Source: Rubrivivax sp. (GTDB lineage Bacteria > Pseudomonadota > Gammaproteobacteria > Burkholderiales > Burkholderiaceae_C). Taken from it: a DNA stretch of 49,069 nucleotides. Positions 38,695-45,870 of this stretch are shown one piece after another; the first letter of the stretch is position 1, and each line of letters begins with the position of its first letter. The position numbers and the translations under genes were made by a program. The stretch covers positions 1 through 49,069 of the forward strand of contig JAEUPD010000160.1 in assembly GCA_016788525.1 (NCBI GenBank), read 5' to 3'. The notes below the pieces were generated by a model. That model was given only the letters and a program-made list of their open reading frames with translations, ran no database searches and was not told where the DNA came from.

Positions 38695-40330
38695 AGGCCC
38701 TGCCGCCGCGGGCGTACCGGTCGCTGCGGCCGCGGGCGCGCAGGGTGATGGCGCCGCGCCGCGCACGGTGTTCGACCTCGTCGAAGGTGCCGCGCGTGCC
38801 CGGCCGGATGCCGTCTACGCCCTCGACGCCGAAGGGCGCCACGCGCTGACCTTCGCCGCGCTGCGCGCCAGCTGCGGCGCGGTGCAGGCGCGCCTGCGCG
38901 CGCTGGGCAGTGCCCCTCGCGACACCGTCTCGCTGATCATGCCCAACGGGCTGGCCACGCTGCAATGGCTGCTGGGTGCGATGCACGGCGGCTGGTGCGT
39001 GAACCCGGTGAACCTGCTGTCGCAGCCCGAGCAGATGCGCTACGTGCTCGCGCACTCCGACTGCAAGGTTGTGTGCACGAGCCCGGACTGGGAAGCCCCG
39101 GTGCAGGCGCTGCTGCCGGCACTGGGCAGGCCGGTGGCGCTGCAAGTGGTCGACCCTGCGCGGCCGGTCGGTACCAGCGCCGCGGCCGCGGCGCAGACCG
39201 ATGGGCCGGCCGGTGCGCCGCCACCGCGGCCCGACGCCGTGGCGCTGCTCATGTACACCTCCGGCACCACCGGCCAGCCCAAGGGCGTGATGCTCACGCA
39301 GGGCAATCTGGCGGCCAACGCGCAGGCCATCAGCGCCGAGCACGGCCTCGGGCCGGGCGACCGCGTGCTCGGCGTGCTGCCGCTCTATCACATCAACGCC
39401 TTCGCGGTGACGATGCTGGCGCCGCTGGCGCATGGCGGCAGCGTGGTGCTGCCGCCGAAGTTCTCGGCCGGCCAGTTCTGGAACCAGGCCGTCGAGCGCC
39501 AGTGCACCTGGATCAACGTGGTGCCGACGATGATCGCCTTCCTGCTCGACGCGGCCGCGCAGGGCGGTGCGCCGCCGCGCGAGCGGCTGGCCGGCATCCG
39601 CCTGTGCCGCAGCGCCAGCAGCGCCCTGCCGCCGGAGCACCACCGTGCGTTCGAGGCCACCTTCGGCATCGGCATCGTCGAGACGATGGGCCTGACCGAG
39701 ACGGTGGCGCCGTCGTTCAGCAACCCGCTCGAGGCCGCACGGCGCAAGGTCGGCTCGGTGGGCCGCGCCAGCGGAGGCGAGGCGTGCATCCTCGGCCGCG
39801 ACCTGCGGCCGATGCGCGATGACCAGACCGGCCAGACCGGCGAGCTCGCCATCCGCGGCCCGCACGTGATGCGCGGCTACTACAAGAACCCCGAGGCCAC
39901 CGCCGCCGCCTTCACGCCCGACGGATGGCTGCGCACCGGCGACCTCGGGCACCGCGACGCCGACGGCTTCTACTTCGTCACCGGCCGCATCAAGGAGCTG
40001 ATCATCAAGGGCGGCGAGAACATCGCGCCGCGCGAGATCGACGAGGCGCTGCTCAAGCACCCGGCGGTGCTCGATGCCGCCGCGTTCGGCCTGCCCGACC
40101 CGCACTACGGCCAGGAGGTGGCCGCCTGCGTGGTGCTGCGCGAGGGCGCCGCGCGCAGCGTGGCCGAAGTGGCGGCGCTGCAGCGCGAGCTGCTGGCCCA
40201 CGGCGAAGCCGAGCTCGGCCGCTTCAAGGCGCCCAGGCTGCTGCGCATCGTGCCCGAGCTGCCGCGCGGGCCCTCAGGCAAGGTGCAGCGGCTCAAGCTC
40301 GTCGAGATGTTCGTGCCCGCCGCCCGATGA
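38684..40330 (+). CDS. AMP-forming acyl-CoA ligase, sulfoacetate-CoA ligase (SauT)-like
   Basis: A 548-residue adenylate-forming enzyme. AMP-binding motif LLMYTSGTTGQPKGVML (about 190), ATP-contact GLTETVAPSF, WLRTGDLGHRDADGFYFVTG hinge region and the C-terminal catalytic Lys region (RGPSGKVQRLKL) are all present, as is IKELIIKGGENIAPREIDEA. Family members activate many carboxylic acids. The tight coupling with the SauS-like gene and a TauE/SafE-type fragment suggests sulfoacetate, but the substrate pocket cannot be judged here. The start ATG 38684 overlaps the previous stop by 11 bases. Confidence 0.78.
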   Translation: MGAEGPAAAGVPVAAAAGAQGDGAAPRTVFDLVEGAARARPDAVYALDAEGRHALTFAALRASCGAVQARLRALGSAPRDTVSLIMPNGLATLQWLLGAMHGGWCVNPVNLLSQPEQMRYVLAHSDCKVVCTSPDWEAPVQALLPALGRPVALQVVDPARPVGTSAAAAAQTDGPAGAPPPRPDAVALLMYTSGTTGQPKGVMLTQGNLAANAQAISAEHGLGPGDRVLGVLPLYHINAFAVTMLAPLAHGGSVVLPPKFSAGQFWNQAVERQCTWINVVPTMIAFLLDAAAQGGAPPRERLAGIRLCRSASSALPPEHHRAFEATFGIGIVETMGLTETVAPSFSNPLEAARRKVGSVGRASGGEACILGRDLRPMRDDQTGQTGELAIRGPHVMRGYYKNPEATAAAFTPDGWLRTGDLGHRDADGFYFVTGRIKELIIKGGENIAPREIDEALLKHPAVLDAAAFGLPDPHYGQEVAACVVLREGAARSVAEVAALQRELLAHGEAELGRFKAPRLLRIVPELPRGPSGKVQRLKLVEMFVPAAR

Positions 40331-40605
40331 GGGCCGAGGCGCTTGCGCAGGCCGCGGCCGGGCCGGCGGCGTGGCTGCCCGCGGCCTCGCCCGGCCTGCT
40401 GGCACTGGCGCTGGCGGTGGTCTTCGCCGCCGGCATGGTGCGCGGCTTCGCGGGTTTCGGCTTCAGCGCGCTGTGCGTGGCCGGCTTGAGCCTGGTCATG
40501 CCACCGGCGCAGGTGGTGCCGCCGATCTTCGTGCTCGACCTGCTGATCATCATCGCCGTGCTGGCGGTGTTGCGGACTGCGGCGGCGATGCTTGCCCCGG
40601 GGTGA
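40327..40605 (+). pseudogene. TauE/SafE-family anion (sulfite) exporter, truncated
   Basis: Starts at ATG 40327, overlapping the ligase stop (ATGA). The 92 codons include the family's first helices, FAAGMVRGFAGFGFSALCVA and GLSLVMPPAQVVPPIFVLDL, then end in LRTAAAMLAPG and a stop. Complete members are about 250 residues with eight helices. The remainder is absent: the next gene starts 57 bases later. In sulfonate degradation TauE exports sulfite released from the substrate, so the fragment supports the sulfonate assignment while suggesting loss of export at this locus. Confidence 0.7.
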
Positions 40606-40662
40606 CCTACACTGGCGCGCACGGGCCACAGCCCTCGTGCCGTGGCCGGAAGGAACTCCGAG

Positions 40663-41121
40663 ATGGCTGTGAACATCCGCCCGGCCACGCCGGCCGACAA
40701 GACGCAATGGCTGCCGCTGTGGCAGGGCTACCAGACCTTCTACAAGGTCGACCTGAGCGCGGTGACCGACGCCACCTGGGCGCGCTTTCACGATGCCGCC
40801 GAGCCGATGCGCTGCGCAGTGGCCGAGCAGCTCGACGGTCCGCAGGCCGGCCGGCTCGTCGGCTTCGTGCACATGGTCTTCCACCGCAGCTGCTGGCTGC
40901 AGAACCCTTCGTGCTACTTGCAGGACCTGTTTGCGGCGCCTGACGTGCGCGGGCAGGGCGTGGGCCGCGCGTTGATCGAGCATGTGTACGCCCAGGCTGC
41001 CCTGGCCGGCTCGGCGCGCGTGTGGTGGCTCACGCACGAGAGCAACGCGCAGGCCATGCTGCTGTACGACCGCATCGCAGAGAAGAGCGGCTTCGTGCAG
41101 TACCGCAAGGCCATCGGATGA
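40663..41121 (+). CDS. GNAT-family N-acetyltransferase
   Basis: A 152-residue GNAT protein: MAVNIRPATPADKTQWLPLW at the N-terminus, acetyl-CoA loop APDVRGQGVGRALIEHVYAQ, and WWLTHESNAQAMLLYDRIAE near the end. GGAAGGAA precedes ATG 40663. It follows the truncated exporter gene on the same strand; no evident link to the sulfonate genes. Substrate unknown. Confidence 0.85.
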   Translation: MAVNIRPATPADKTQWLPLWQGYQTFYKVDLSAVTDATWARFHDAAEPMRCAVAEQLDGPQAGRLVGFVHMVFHRSCWLQNPSCYLQDLFAAPDVRGQGVGRALIEHVYAQAALAGSARVWWLTHESNAQAMLLYDRIAEKSGFVQYRKAIG

Positions 41122-41222
41122 GGCAGCGGCCTGCAGGCGCCGACCTCGGCACGTACCGCTGAGGTTGTTCACGCCGCCGATGCCGCTCGCTGTGGAGCGG
41201 GGGGCGCGTGCAGAATCCTCCG

Positions 41223-42305
41223 ATGTCCGCCGGCACAGACCACCTGGGCTACTGCACCACCGCCGACGGGGTGCGCCTGGCGATGCGCACGCTCGGCCAG
41301 GGGCCGTTGATCATCAAGGCGGCCAACTGGCTGGGCAACGTGCAGGCCGATTCGCAGCTGCGCTCGACGCGCCACTGGGTCGATCAGATCACGCGCACCC
41401 ACGCGCTGCGCTGGTACGACGCGCGCGGCTGCGGCCTGTCCGACCGCGAGGTCGACGAGATCACGCTCGATGCCTGGGTGCGCGACCTCGAAGCGGTGGC
41501 CGACGCCGAAGGGCCCGGCGGCCGGCCCGAGCGCTTCGTGCTGCTGGGCATCTCGCAGGGTGCGGCCATCGCGATCCGCTACGCCGTGCGCCACCCCGAG
41601 CGAGTGCGCGGGCTCATCCTCTACGCCAGCTTCGTGCGGGGCGTCTACCACCAGGGGCTGTCGGCGAAGACGCAGGCCATCTTCACCGAGATGATCCGCA
41701 TCGCCGAACTGGGCTGGGGCCACGACTCGGAGGGTTTCCGGCGCCTGTTCTCCGCGCACCTGCTGCCGGCGGCGCCGGCCGATGTGCTGGACGACTACGA
41801 CGCGCTGCACCGCACCAGCGTCAGCGGGCCGATGGCGGCGCGCTACATGCAGGCTTTCTTCGAACTCGACGCGCGGGTCGACGCGGCGCAGGTCCGCTGC
41901 CCCACGCTGGTGATGCACGTGGCCGGCGACTCGCTGATCCTGCCACGCGAAGGCCAGCTGGTGGCCTCACTGGTGCCAGGGGCGCGCTGGGTGCAGGTGC
42001 CCGGGCGCAACCACCTGCCGCTGGCCACCGACCCCGGCTGGCCGACGCTGCAGCGCGAGATGACGCAGTTCCTGGCCACGCTGGATGCGGGCGGGCAGAC
42101 CGGCCCCGCGCCACAGCTGACGGCCCGCCAGCGCGAGGTGCTGGCCCAGGTGGCGCAGGGCCTGGGCGACAAGGAGATTGCGCGCGCCCTGGGCCTGAGC
42201 CCACGCACCGTGGAGATGCATGTCGCGCGCGCGATCGAGGCATTGAAGGCGCGCAACCGCTCCGAGGCGGTGAGCCGCGCGCACCACTGGAGGTTGCTCG
42301 GTTGA
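41223..42305 (+). CDS. Alpha/beta hydrolase fused to a LuxR-type DNA-binding domain
   Basis: A 360-residue protein. Residues 1-280 are an alpha/beta hydrolase: YCTTADGVRLAMRTLGQGPL, WYDARGCGLSDREVD (oxyanion/His-Gly-like strand end), nucleophile elbow LLGISQGAAIAIRYA (Ser about 114), PTLVMHVAGDSLILPREGQL (acid Asp region) and PGRNHLPLA (His). Residues 298-355 are a LuxR/GerE helix-turn-helix: LTARQREVLAQVAQGLGDKE, then RALGLSPRTVEMHVARAIEA. The fusion suggests a regulator in which the hydrolase domain senses a small molecule. The nearest target is the P450 gene, 266 bases downstream, preceded by repeated CTACCGTAG motifs. Confidence 0.85.
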   Translation: MSAGTDHLGYCTTADGVRLAMRTLGQGPLIIKAANWLGNVQADSQLRSTRHWVDQITRTHALRWYDARGCGLSDREVDEITLDAWVRDLEAVADAEGPGGRPERFVLLGISQGAAIAIRYAVRHPERVRGLILYASFVRGVYHQGLSAKTQAIFTEMIRIAELGWGHDSEGFRRLFSAHLLPAAPADVLDDYDALHRTSVSGPMAARYMQAFFELDARVDAAQVRCPTLVMHVAGDSLILPREGQLVASLVPGARWVQVPGRNHLPLATDPGWPTLQREMTQFLATLDAGGQTGPAPQLTARQREVLAQVAQGLGDKEIARALGLSPRTVEMHVARAIEALKARNRSEAVSRAHHWRLLG

Positions 42306-42306
42306 G

Positions 42307-42404
42307 GCGGCCCGGTTGATGCGGCCCGGTTGATGCGAACCGGTTGATGCGAACCGGTGGAGGCGAAGTGGCGGAGGCGAAGTGGCGGAGGCGAAGTGGC
42401 GGAG
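42307..42404. repeat. 14-bp tandem repeat, seven copies with graded sequence change
   Basis: Seven abutting 14-base units start two bases after the hydrolase-LuxR stop. Units 1-2 are GCGGCCCGGTTGAT, unit 3 GCGAACCGGTTGAT, unit 4 GCGAACCGGTGGAG and units 5-7 GCGAAGTGGCGGAG. Neighbouring units differ by small steps, as expected from serial slippage. No protein is encoded because the unit is not a multiple of three. It occupies the first third of the gap before the P450 gene. Confidence 0.9.
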
Positions 42405-42445
42405 GCGGCCGATGGCACGCCGCGCATGCCGCGGTCCGCCGGGGC

Positions 42446-42490
42446 CTACCGTAGCCACAGGCCGCCGCAACGCCCAACTACCGTAGTTGG
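42446..42490. promoter_or_regulatory. Two CTACCGTAG motifs before the P450 gene
   Basis: CTACCGTAG occurs at 42446-42454 and 42478-42486, 32 bp apart (about three helical turns). The second copy is the centre of a perfect palindrome CCAACTA-CCG-TAGTTGG (42474-42490). The pair lies 82-126 bases before the P450 start. It is a good operator candidate; the hydrolase-LuxR protein encoded upstream is the nearest possible ligand. Confidence 0.5.
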
Positions 42491-42571
42491 CCGTCTTTCG
42501 CCGCCACCAGGCGCCGGCGACGATGCGGATCAGCCGGTGGCCATGGGTGGCCGCCGTTCCCGGAGACCGCC

Positions 42572-43888
42572 ATGACAGCTGCCCTCGACGCCGCTCCCGC
42601 CCACGCCATGCCCGCGCCGCCCGCGCCTGCGGCGCCGAAGCCCCCGGCCCCCACCCTGGCCCGCGAGGTGGCCGACCTGCGCGAACCTCTGTGGCTGACG
42701 CACCCTCGCGAGCAGGCCCGGCGTCTGCGCGAGCGCGGCCGCGTGCACCGCGACACGACGGGGTTGTGGCTGCTGCTCGGCCACGCCGACTGCCGCGCGG
42801 TGATGCAAAGCAGCCACCTCAGCCGCGACCCGCGCCTGAGCACGGCCTACGCGGCGCTGCGCCCGTTCGGGGCCGGCTCGGCGCTCGAACACGCCGCCGA
42901 GCGCTTCATGCTCTTCAACGACCCGCCGGTGCATACGCGGCTGCGCCGCGTGGTGGCGGCGGCGTTCACGCCGGCGGCCATCCGCCAGTGGCGCGACGCG
43001 GTGGCGGCCACCACGCGGGCGCTGTTGGCGGCACTGCCGGTCGACGAGCCGTTCGACTTCATGCGCGGCTTTGCGCAGGTGCTGCCGATCCGCGTCATCT
43101 GCGACCTGCTGGGCGTCGACGAGGGCGACTTCGACCAGGCCAAGGCGTGGTCCGACGCCGCGGCCTGCGTCGTCGAGCCGCTGGCCACGCGCGCGGCCCG
43201 GGCCGAAGGCGCGCGGGCCGTCGCCGAGCTCACCGAGTTCCTGCGCGGGCAGGTCGCGCGGCGCCGCCTGCAGCCGTGCGACAGTGTGCTCGACCGCATG
43301 ATCGCCGCGCAGCGCGACGACCCACGCTTCGACGACGACGAGTTGCTGGCCAACCTCATCCTGCTGTTCATCGCCGGCCACGAGACCACCACCAACCTGC
43401 TGGGCAACGGCCTGTTCACGCTGCTCGGGCATCAGGAGCAACTGGCGCGGCTGCGGCGCGAACCCGGCCTGATGCCGCAGGCCATCGACGAGATGCTGCG
43501 CTACGAGAGCCCGATCAACATGGTGGCGCGCATCGCCCGGGAGCCCTGGGAGATCGACGACCTCACGGTGCCGGCCGGCGAGGTGCTGTACTGCATGATC
43601 GGTGCGGCGAACCACGACCCGGCGGTGTTCGATGACCCGGGCCGTTTCGACGTCGGCCGCACGCCCAACCCGCAGCTGTCGTTTGGCGGCGGCGTGCACT
43701 ACTGTGTCGGCGCGCCGCTGGCGCGCCTGGAAGCGGAGGTGGCGTTCGAGGCGCTGCTGCGGCGCTTCACGACGCTGGAACTCGTCGATGACGCCCAAGG
43801 CGCGGCGTTCACCCAGCCGCGCTGGCGGCCGATGATCAACCTTCGCGGGCTGCAGGCGTTGTGGCTGCGCGGCGCCTCGGCGGCGTAG
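42572..43888 (+). CDS. Cytochrome P450 (bacterial class I type)
   Basis: A 438-residue soluble P450. The I-helix AGHETTTNLLGNG, K-helix EMLRYESP (ExxR), and heme-binding loop FGGGVHYCVGAPLARLE with the Cys ligand are all present, along with HTRLRRVVAAAFTPAAI in the C-helix region. Such enzymes hydroxylate small molecules with electrons from a ferredoxin and reductase, neither of which is encoded nearby. The N-terminus (about 1-30) is a Pro/Ala-rich extension. CGGAG precedes ATG 42572. The gene is flanked by tandem repeats on both sides and preceded by paired palindromic motifs. Confidence 0.93.
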   Translation: MTAALDAAPAHAMPAPPAPAAPKPPAPTLAREVADLREPLWLTHPREQARRLRERGRVHRDTTGLWLLLGHADCRAVMQSSHLSRDPRLSTAYAALRPFGAGSALEHAAERFMLFNDPPVHTRLRRVVAAAFTPAAIRQWRDAVAATTRALLAALPVDEPFDFMRGFAQVLPIRVICDLLGVDEGDFDQAKAWSDAAACVVEPLATRAARAEGARAVAELTEFLRGQVARRRLQPCDSVLDRMIAAQRDDPRFDDDELLANLILLFIAGHETTTNLLGNGLFTLLGHQEQLARLRREPGLMPQAIDEMLRYESPINMVARIAREPWEIDDLTVPAGEVLYCMIGAANHDPAVFDDPGRFDVGRTPNPQLSFGGGVHYCVGAPLARLEAEVAFEALLRRFTTLELVDDAQGAAFTQPRWRPMINLRGLQALWLRGASAA

Positions 43889-43922
43889 GAGCACGATGGA
43901 AGGAGGGCAAGGCGGGGTGCCC

Positions 43923-43995
43923 GCCTGCGAGCGGGCATCGTGCGGCGTGGCCTGCGAGCAGGCATCGTGCAGCGTGGCCTGCGAGCAGGCCATGG
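43923..43995. repeat. 27-bp tandem repeat with internal hairpins
   Basis: Units at 43923-43949 and 43950-43976 and a partial third at 43977-43995 share GCCTGCGAGC(A/G)GGCATCG. Units 2 and 3 each hold the perfect inverted repeat GCCTGC-GA-GCAGGC. The array starts 35 bases after the P450 stop and could slow or end transcription. The remaining 94 bases before the next gene show nothing clear. Confidence 0.8.
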
Positions 43996-44089
43996 GGCGC
44001 CACCCGGCCCTCCGCGCGCGCTGGTTGGGCAGATACGGCCGGTGACGAACGCCGGCCCGAGGGAACGCCGCCCCAATCGACAATGGCGC

Positions 44090-45196
44090 ATGCGCAGCGC
44101 CGCCCGCCGCAAGCTGCTTGCCGCCGTGGGCGCGGGGGCCGTGGCGCCGCTGCTGGGCTGTGGCGGCGGCGGCGGTGACGCGCCGGCGCCTTCACCCGCA
44201 CCGGCCCCCGGGCCGGCGCCCACGCGCACTTGGCGCATGGGCTTCTCGCCCAACCCGCCGCGCCAGACGGTGCAGGCGGTGCTGCAAGGCATCGACCTGT
44301 GGAGCCAGCGTGCCGAACTGGCCATCATCCACGAAGAGCTTCCGTGGCGCGACCTGCTGGCCGGCATGAGCCCCGAGGCCATCCTCGATCGCGACAAGAT
44401 GCAGCTCGTCGCCTACATGAAGGGCAAGGGAGCGCAGCTGGTCTTCATGGGCGAGTTGAACGATGGCCTCGACCGCGCGCAGGAAGCGCCGGCACTGCGC
44501 AACGCCGGGCGCAGCCTGGCCGAGCCCGCCGTGCAGCGCCTGTACCGCGACTACCTGCTGGCCGTGGATCGCAAGCTGCAGCCGGTGATGCTGGGGCTGG
44601 TGGCCGAGAGCAACCTCATCCGCGCTGCCGCGCCGGCGCTCTACCCTGCGGTGCGGCAGACCGCCAACGACACCGCGGCGGCACTGCGTGCCGCGGGCAG
44701 CACCACGCCGCTGATGGCGAGCGTGCAGGTCGAGGTGGCCTGGGGGCGCCTGGGCGGCAACGGCACGTTCGCAGGCATCGACACCGACCTGGCCGACTTC
44801 CCGTTCATGCACACGCTCGGGCTGTCGTCGTACCCCTACTTCGGTTTCTCCGAACCGGAAGACCTGCCGCCGGACTACTACACGCGCCTGGTGGGCAACC
44901 GCAACCTGCCTGTGATGGTGGTGGAGGGCGGCTGGGCGAGCGCGGGCGCGGGCACCCTCACCAGTTCGCCGGCCAGGCAAGCCAGGTACATCACGCGGCA
45001 CGCGCAGCTGCTCGATGCGGTGGGGGCGAAGGCCTGGCTGCACCTGGTGTTCGCCGACCTCGACCTCGCGGCGCTGCCGCCGCCGCTGCCGGCGAACCTG
45101 CCGCTGTTCGCAAGCATCGGCCTCGTCGACAGCAACTTCGCCGCCAAGCCGGCGCTGGCCAGCTGGGACAGCCTGTTCGCGCGCCGCCTGGTCTGA
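44090..45196 (+). CDS. Lipoprotein with a TIM-barrel glycosidase-like region
   Basis: A 368-residue exported lipoprotein. An RR-containing N-terminus leads to lipobox PLLGC (about residue 24), a Gly/Pro/Ala linker and a globular part. VQAVLQGIDLWSQRAELAII, MLGLVAESNLIRAA, LGLSSYPYFGFSEPEDLP and VMVVEGGWAS resemble glycoside-hydrolase TIM barrels, with Glu residues in AESN and VEGG placed like the acid/base and nucleophile of GH53/GH-A enzymes. No carbohydrate module is visible. The ATG at 44090 was chosen because it puts the RR/lipobox at the N-terminus; no clear ribosome-binding site is present. Substrate unknown. Confidence 0.65.
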   Translation: MRSAARRKLLAAVGAGAVAPLLGCGGGGGDAPAPSPAPAPGPAPTRTWRMGFSPNPPRQTVQAVLQGIDLWSQRAELAIIHEELPWRDLLAGMSPEAILDRDKMQLVAYMKGKGAQLVFMGELNDGLDRAQEAPALRNAGRSLAEPAVQRLYRDYLLAVDRKLQPVMLGLVAESNLIRAAAPALYPAVRQTANDTAAALRAAGSTTPLMASVQVEVAWGRLGGNGTFAGIDTDLADFPFMHTLGLSSYPYFGFSEPEDLPPDYYTRLVGNRNLPVMVVEGGWASAGAGTLTSSPARQARYITRHAQLLDAVGAKAWLHLVFADLDLAALPPPLPANLPLFASIGLVDSNFAAKPALASWDSLFARRLV

Positions 45197-45219
45197 GCGC
45201 CGCGCGGCGGCCGCGCCGC

Positions 45220-45241
45220 TGATGCGCTGGTGATGCGCTGG
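45220..45241. repeat. Exact 11-bp tandem repeat TGATGCGCTGG
   Basis: Two exact copies of TGATGCGCTGG (45220-45230, 45231-45241) lie in the spacer before the second small exported-protein gene, followed by related GCTGGTGCGCTG sequence. The 11-bp period matches that at 19702-19723 before its paralogue, but the sequences differ. Confidence 0.6.
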
Positions 45242-45384
45242 TGTGCGCCGCTGGTGCGCTGCTGCCGCGCCGCCCCATCCTCCCGCCGGCGGATCGCGTC
45301 GTGTCCGCTCGTCCATCGAATTCGCGTATGGCCCATCGAGGCGCCGGCATCCTGCCATGGCGCTCGAACCACGAGGGGATGGGC

Positions 45385-45816
45385 ATGTTGCAAGGCGAGG
45401 TCGCAGGACTGGGGCGGGTGCCGTCGGCGGCCGCGTGGGCAAGAGCCGCGCGCACCCTGGGCGCAGCGCTGATCACGGCCACGGCCGCCGCGATGGGAAC
45501 ACTGCCGGCCCACGCCGCGCCGGCGGCGAGCCAGGAGCAGCTGCACGTGCTGGCCGTGCACTCGTTCCGCCAGGGTCGGTTCTCCGAGGCGTACGGACGC
45601 TTCATTGCGCTGGCCGAGGGCGGCCACGTGGCGTCGGCGCGGTATGCGCTGTGGATGTGTGTCAACGGGCCGCCGCTGTTCGGCAACGACTGGGACTGCG
45701 CGCCGCACGAGGCCGAAGCCTGGGCGCGGCTGGCCGGCGTGGAGGCGCCGCGGATCGTCGCGCGCACCTACCGCCCGGTGGCCGACGTCGACGCCGCGCG
45801 GGCCAGGCGACGGTAG
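45385..45816 (+). CDS. Small exported protein, paralogue of the one at 19308
   Basis: A 143-residue protein with a signal peptide (to about 46, ending LPAHAAPA) and a mature part with QEQLHVLAVHSFRQGRFSEA, YGRFIALAEGGHVASARYAL, WMCVNGPPLFGNDWDC and EAWARLAGVEAPR. The spacing of A-Y-x-x-F-x-x-LA-x-x-G-x-x-x-AR-x-AL-x-M, then G-P-x-L-[FY]-G, is the same as in the 105-residue protein at 19308-19625. GAGGGG precedes ATG 45385. Two extra Cys residues (CVNGPP, WDC) could form a disulfide. Confidence 0.65.
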   Translation: MLQGEVAGLGRVPSAAAWARAARTLGAALITATAAAMGTLPAHAAPAASQEQLHVLAVHSFRQGRFSEAYGRFIALAEGGHVASARYALWMCVNGPPLFGNDWDCAPHEAEAWARLAGVEAPRIVARTYRPVADVDAARARRR

Positions 45817-45870
45817 CGCCGCGGCTGCAAGCGGCCGCCCTGCGGCGACGCAGGACCGTGGCCGTGCCGC

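Noticed and set aside
42307-42404. Possible CRISPR or coding repeat
   Set aside because: The 14-bp units have no spacers and the unit is not a multiple of three, so neither fits.
43923-43995. Possible CRISPR array
   Set aside because: The units abut with no unique spacers and there are only two complete copies; no cas genes are present.
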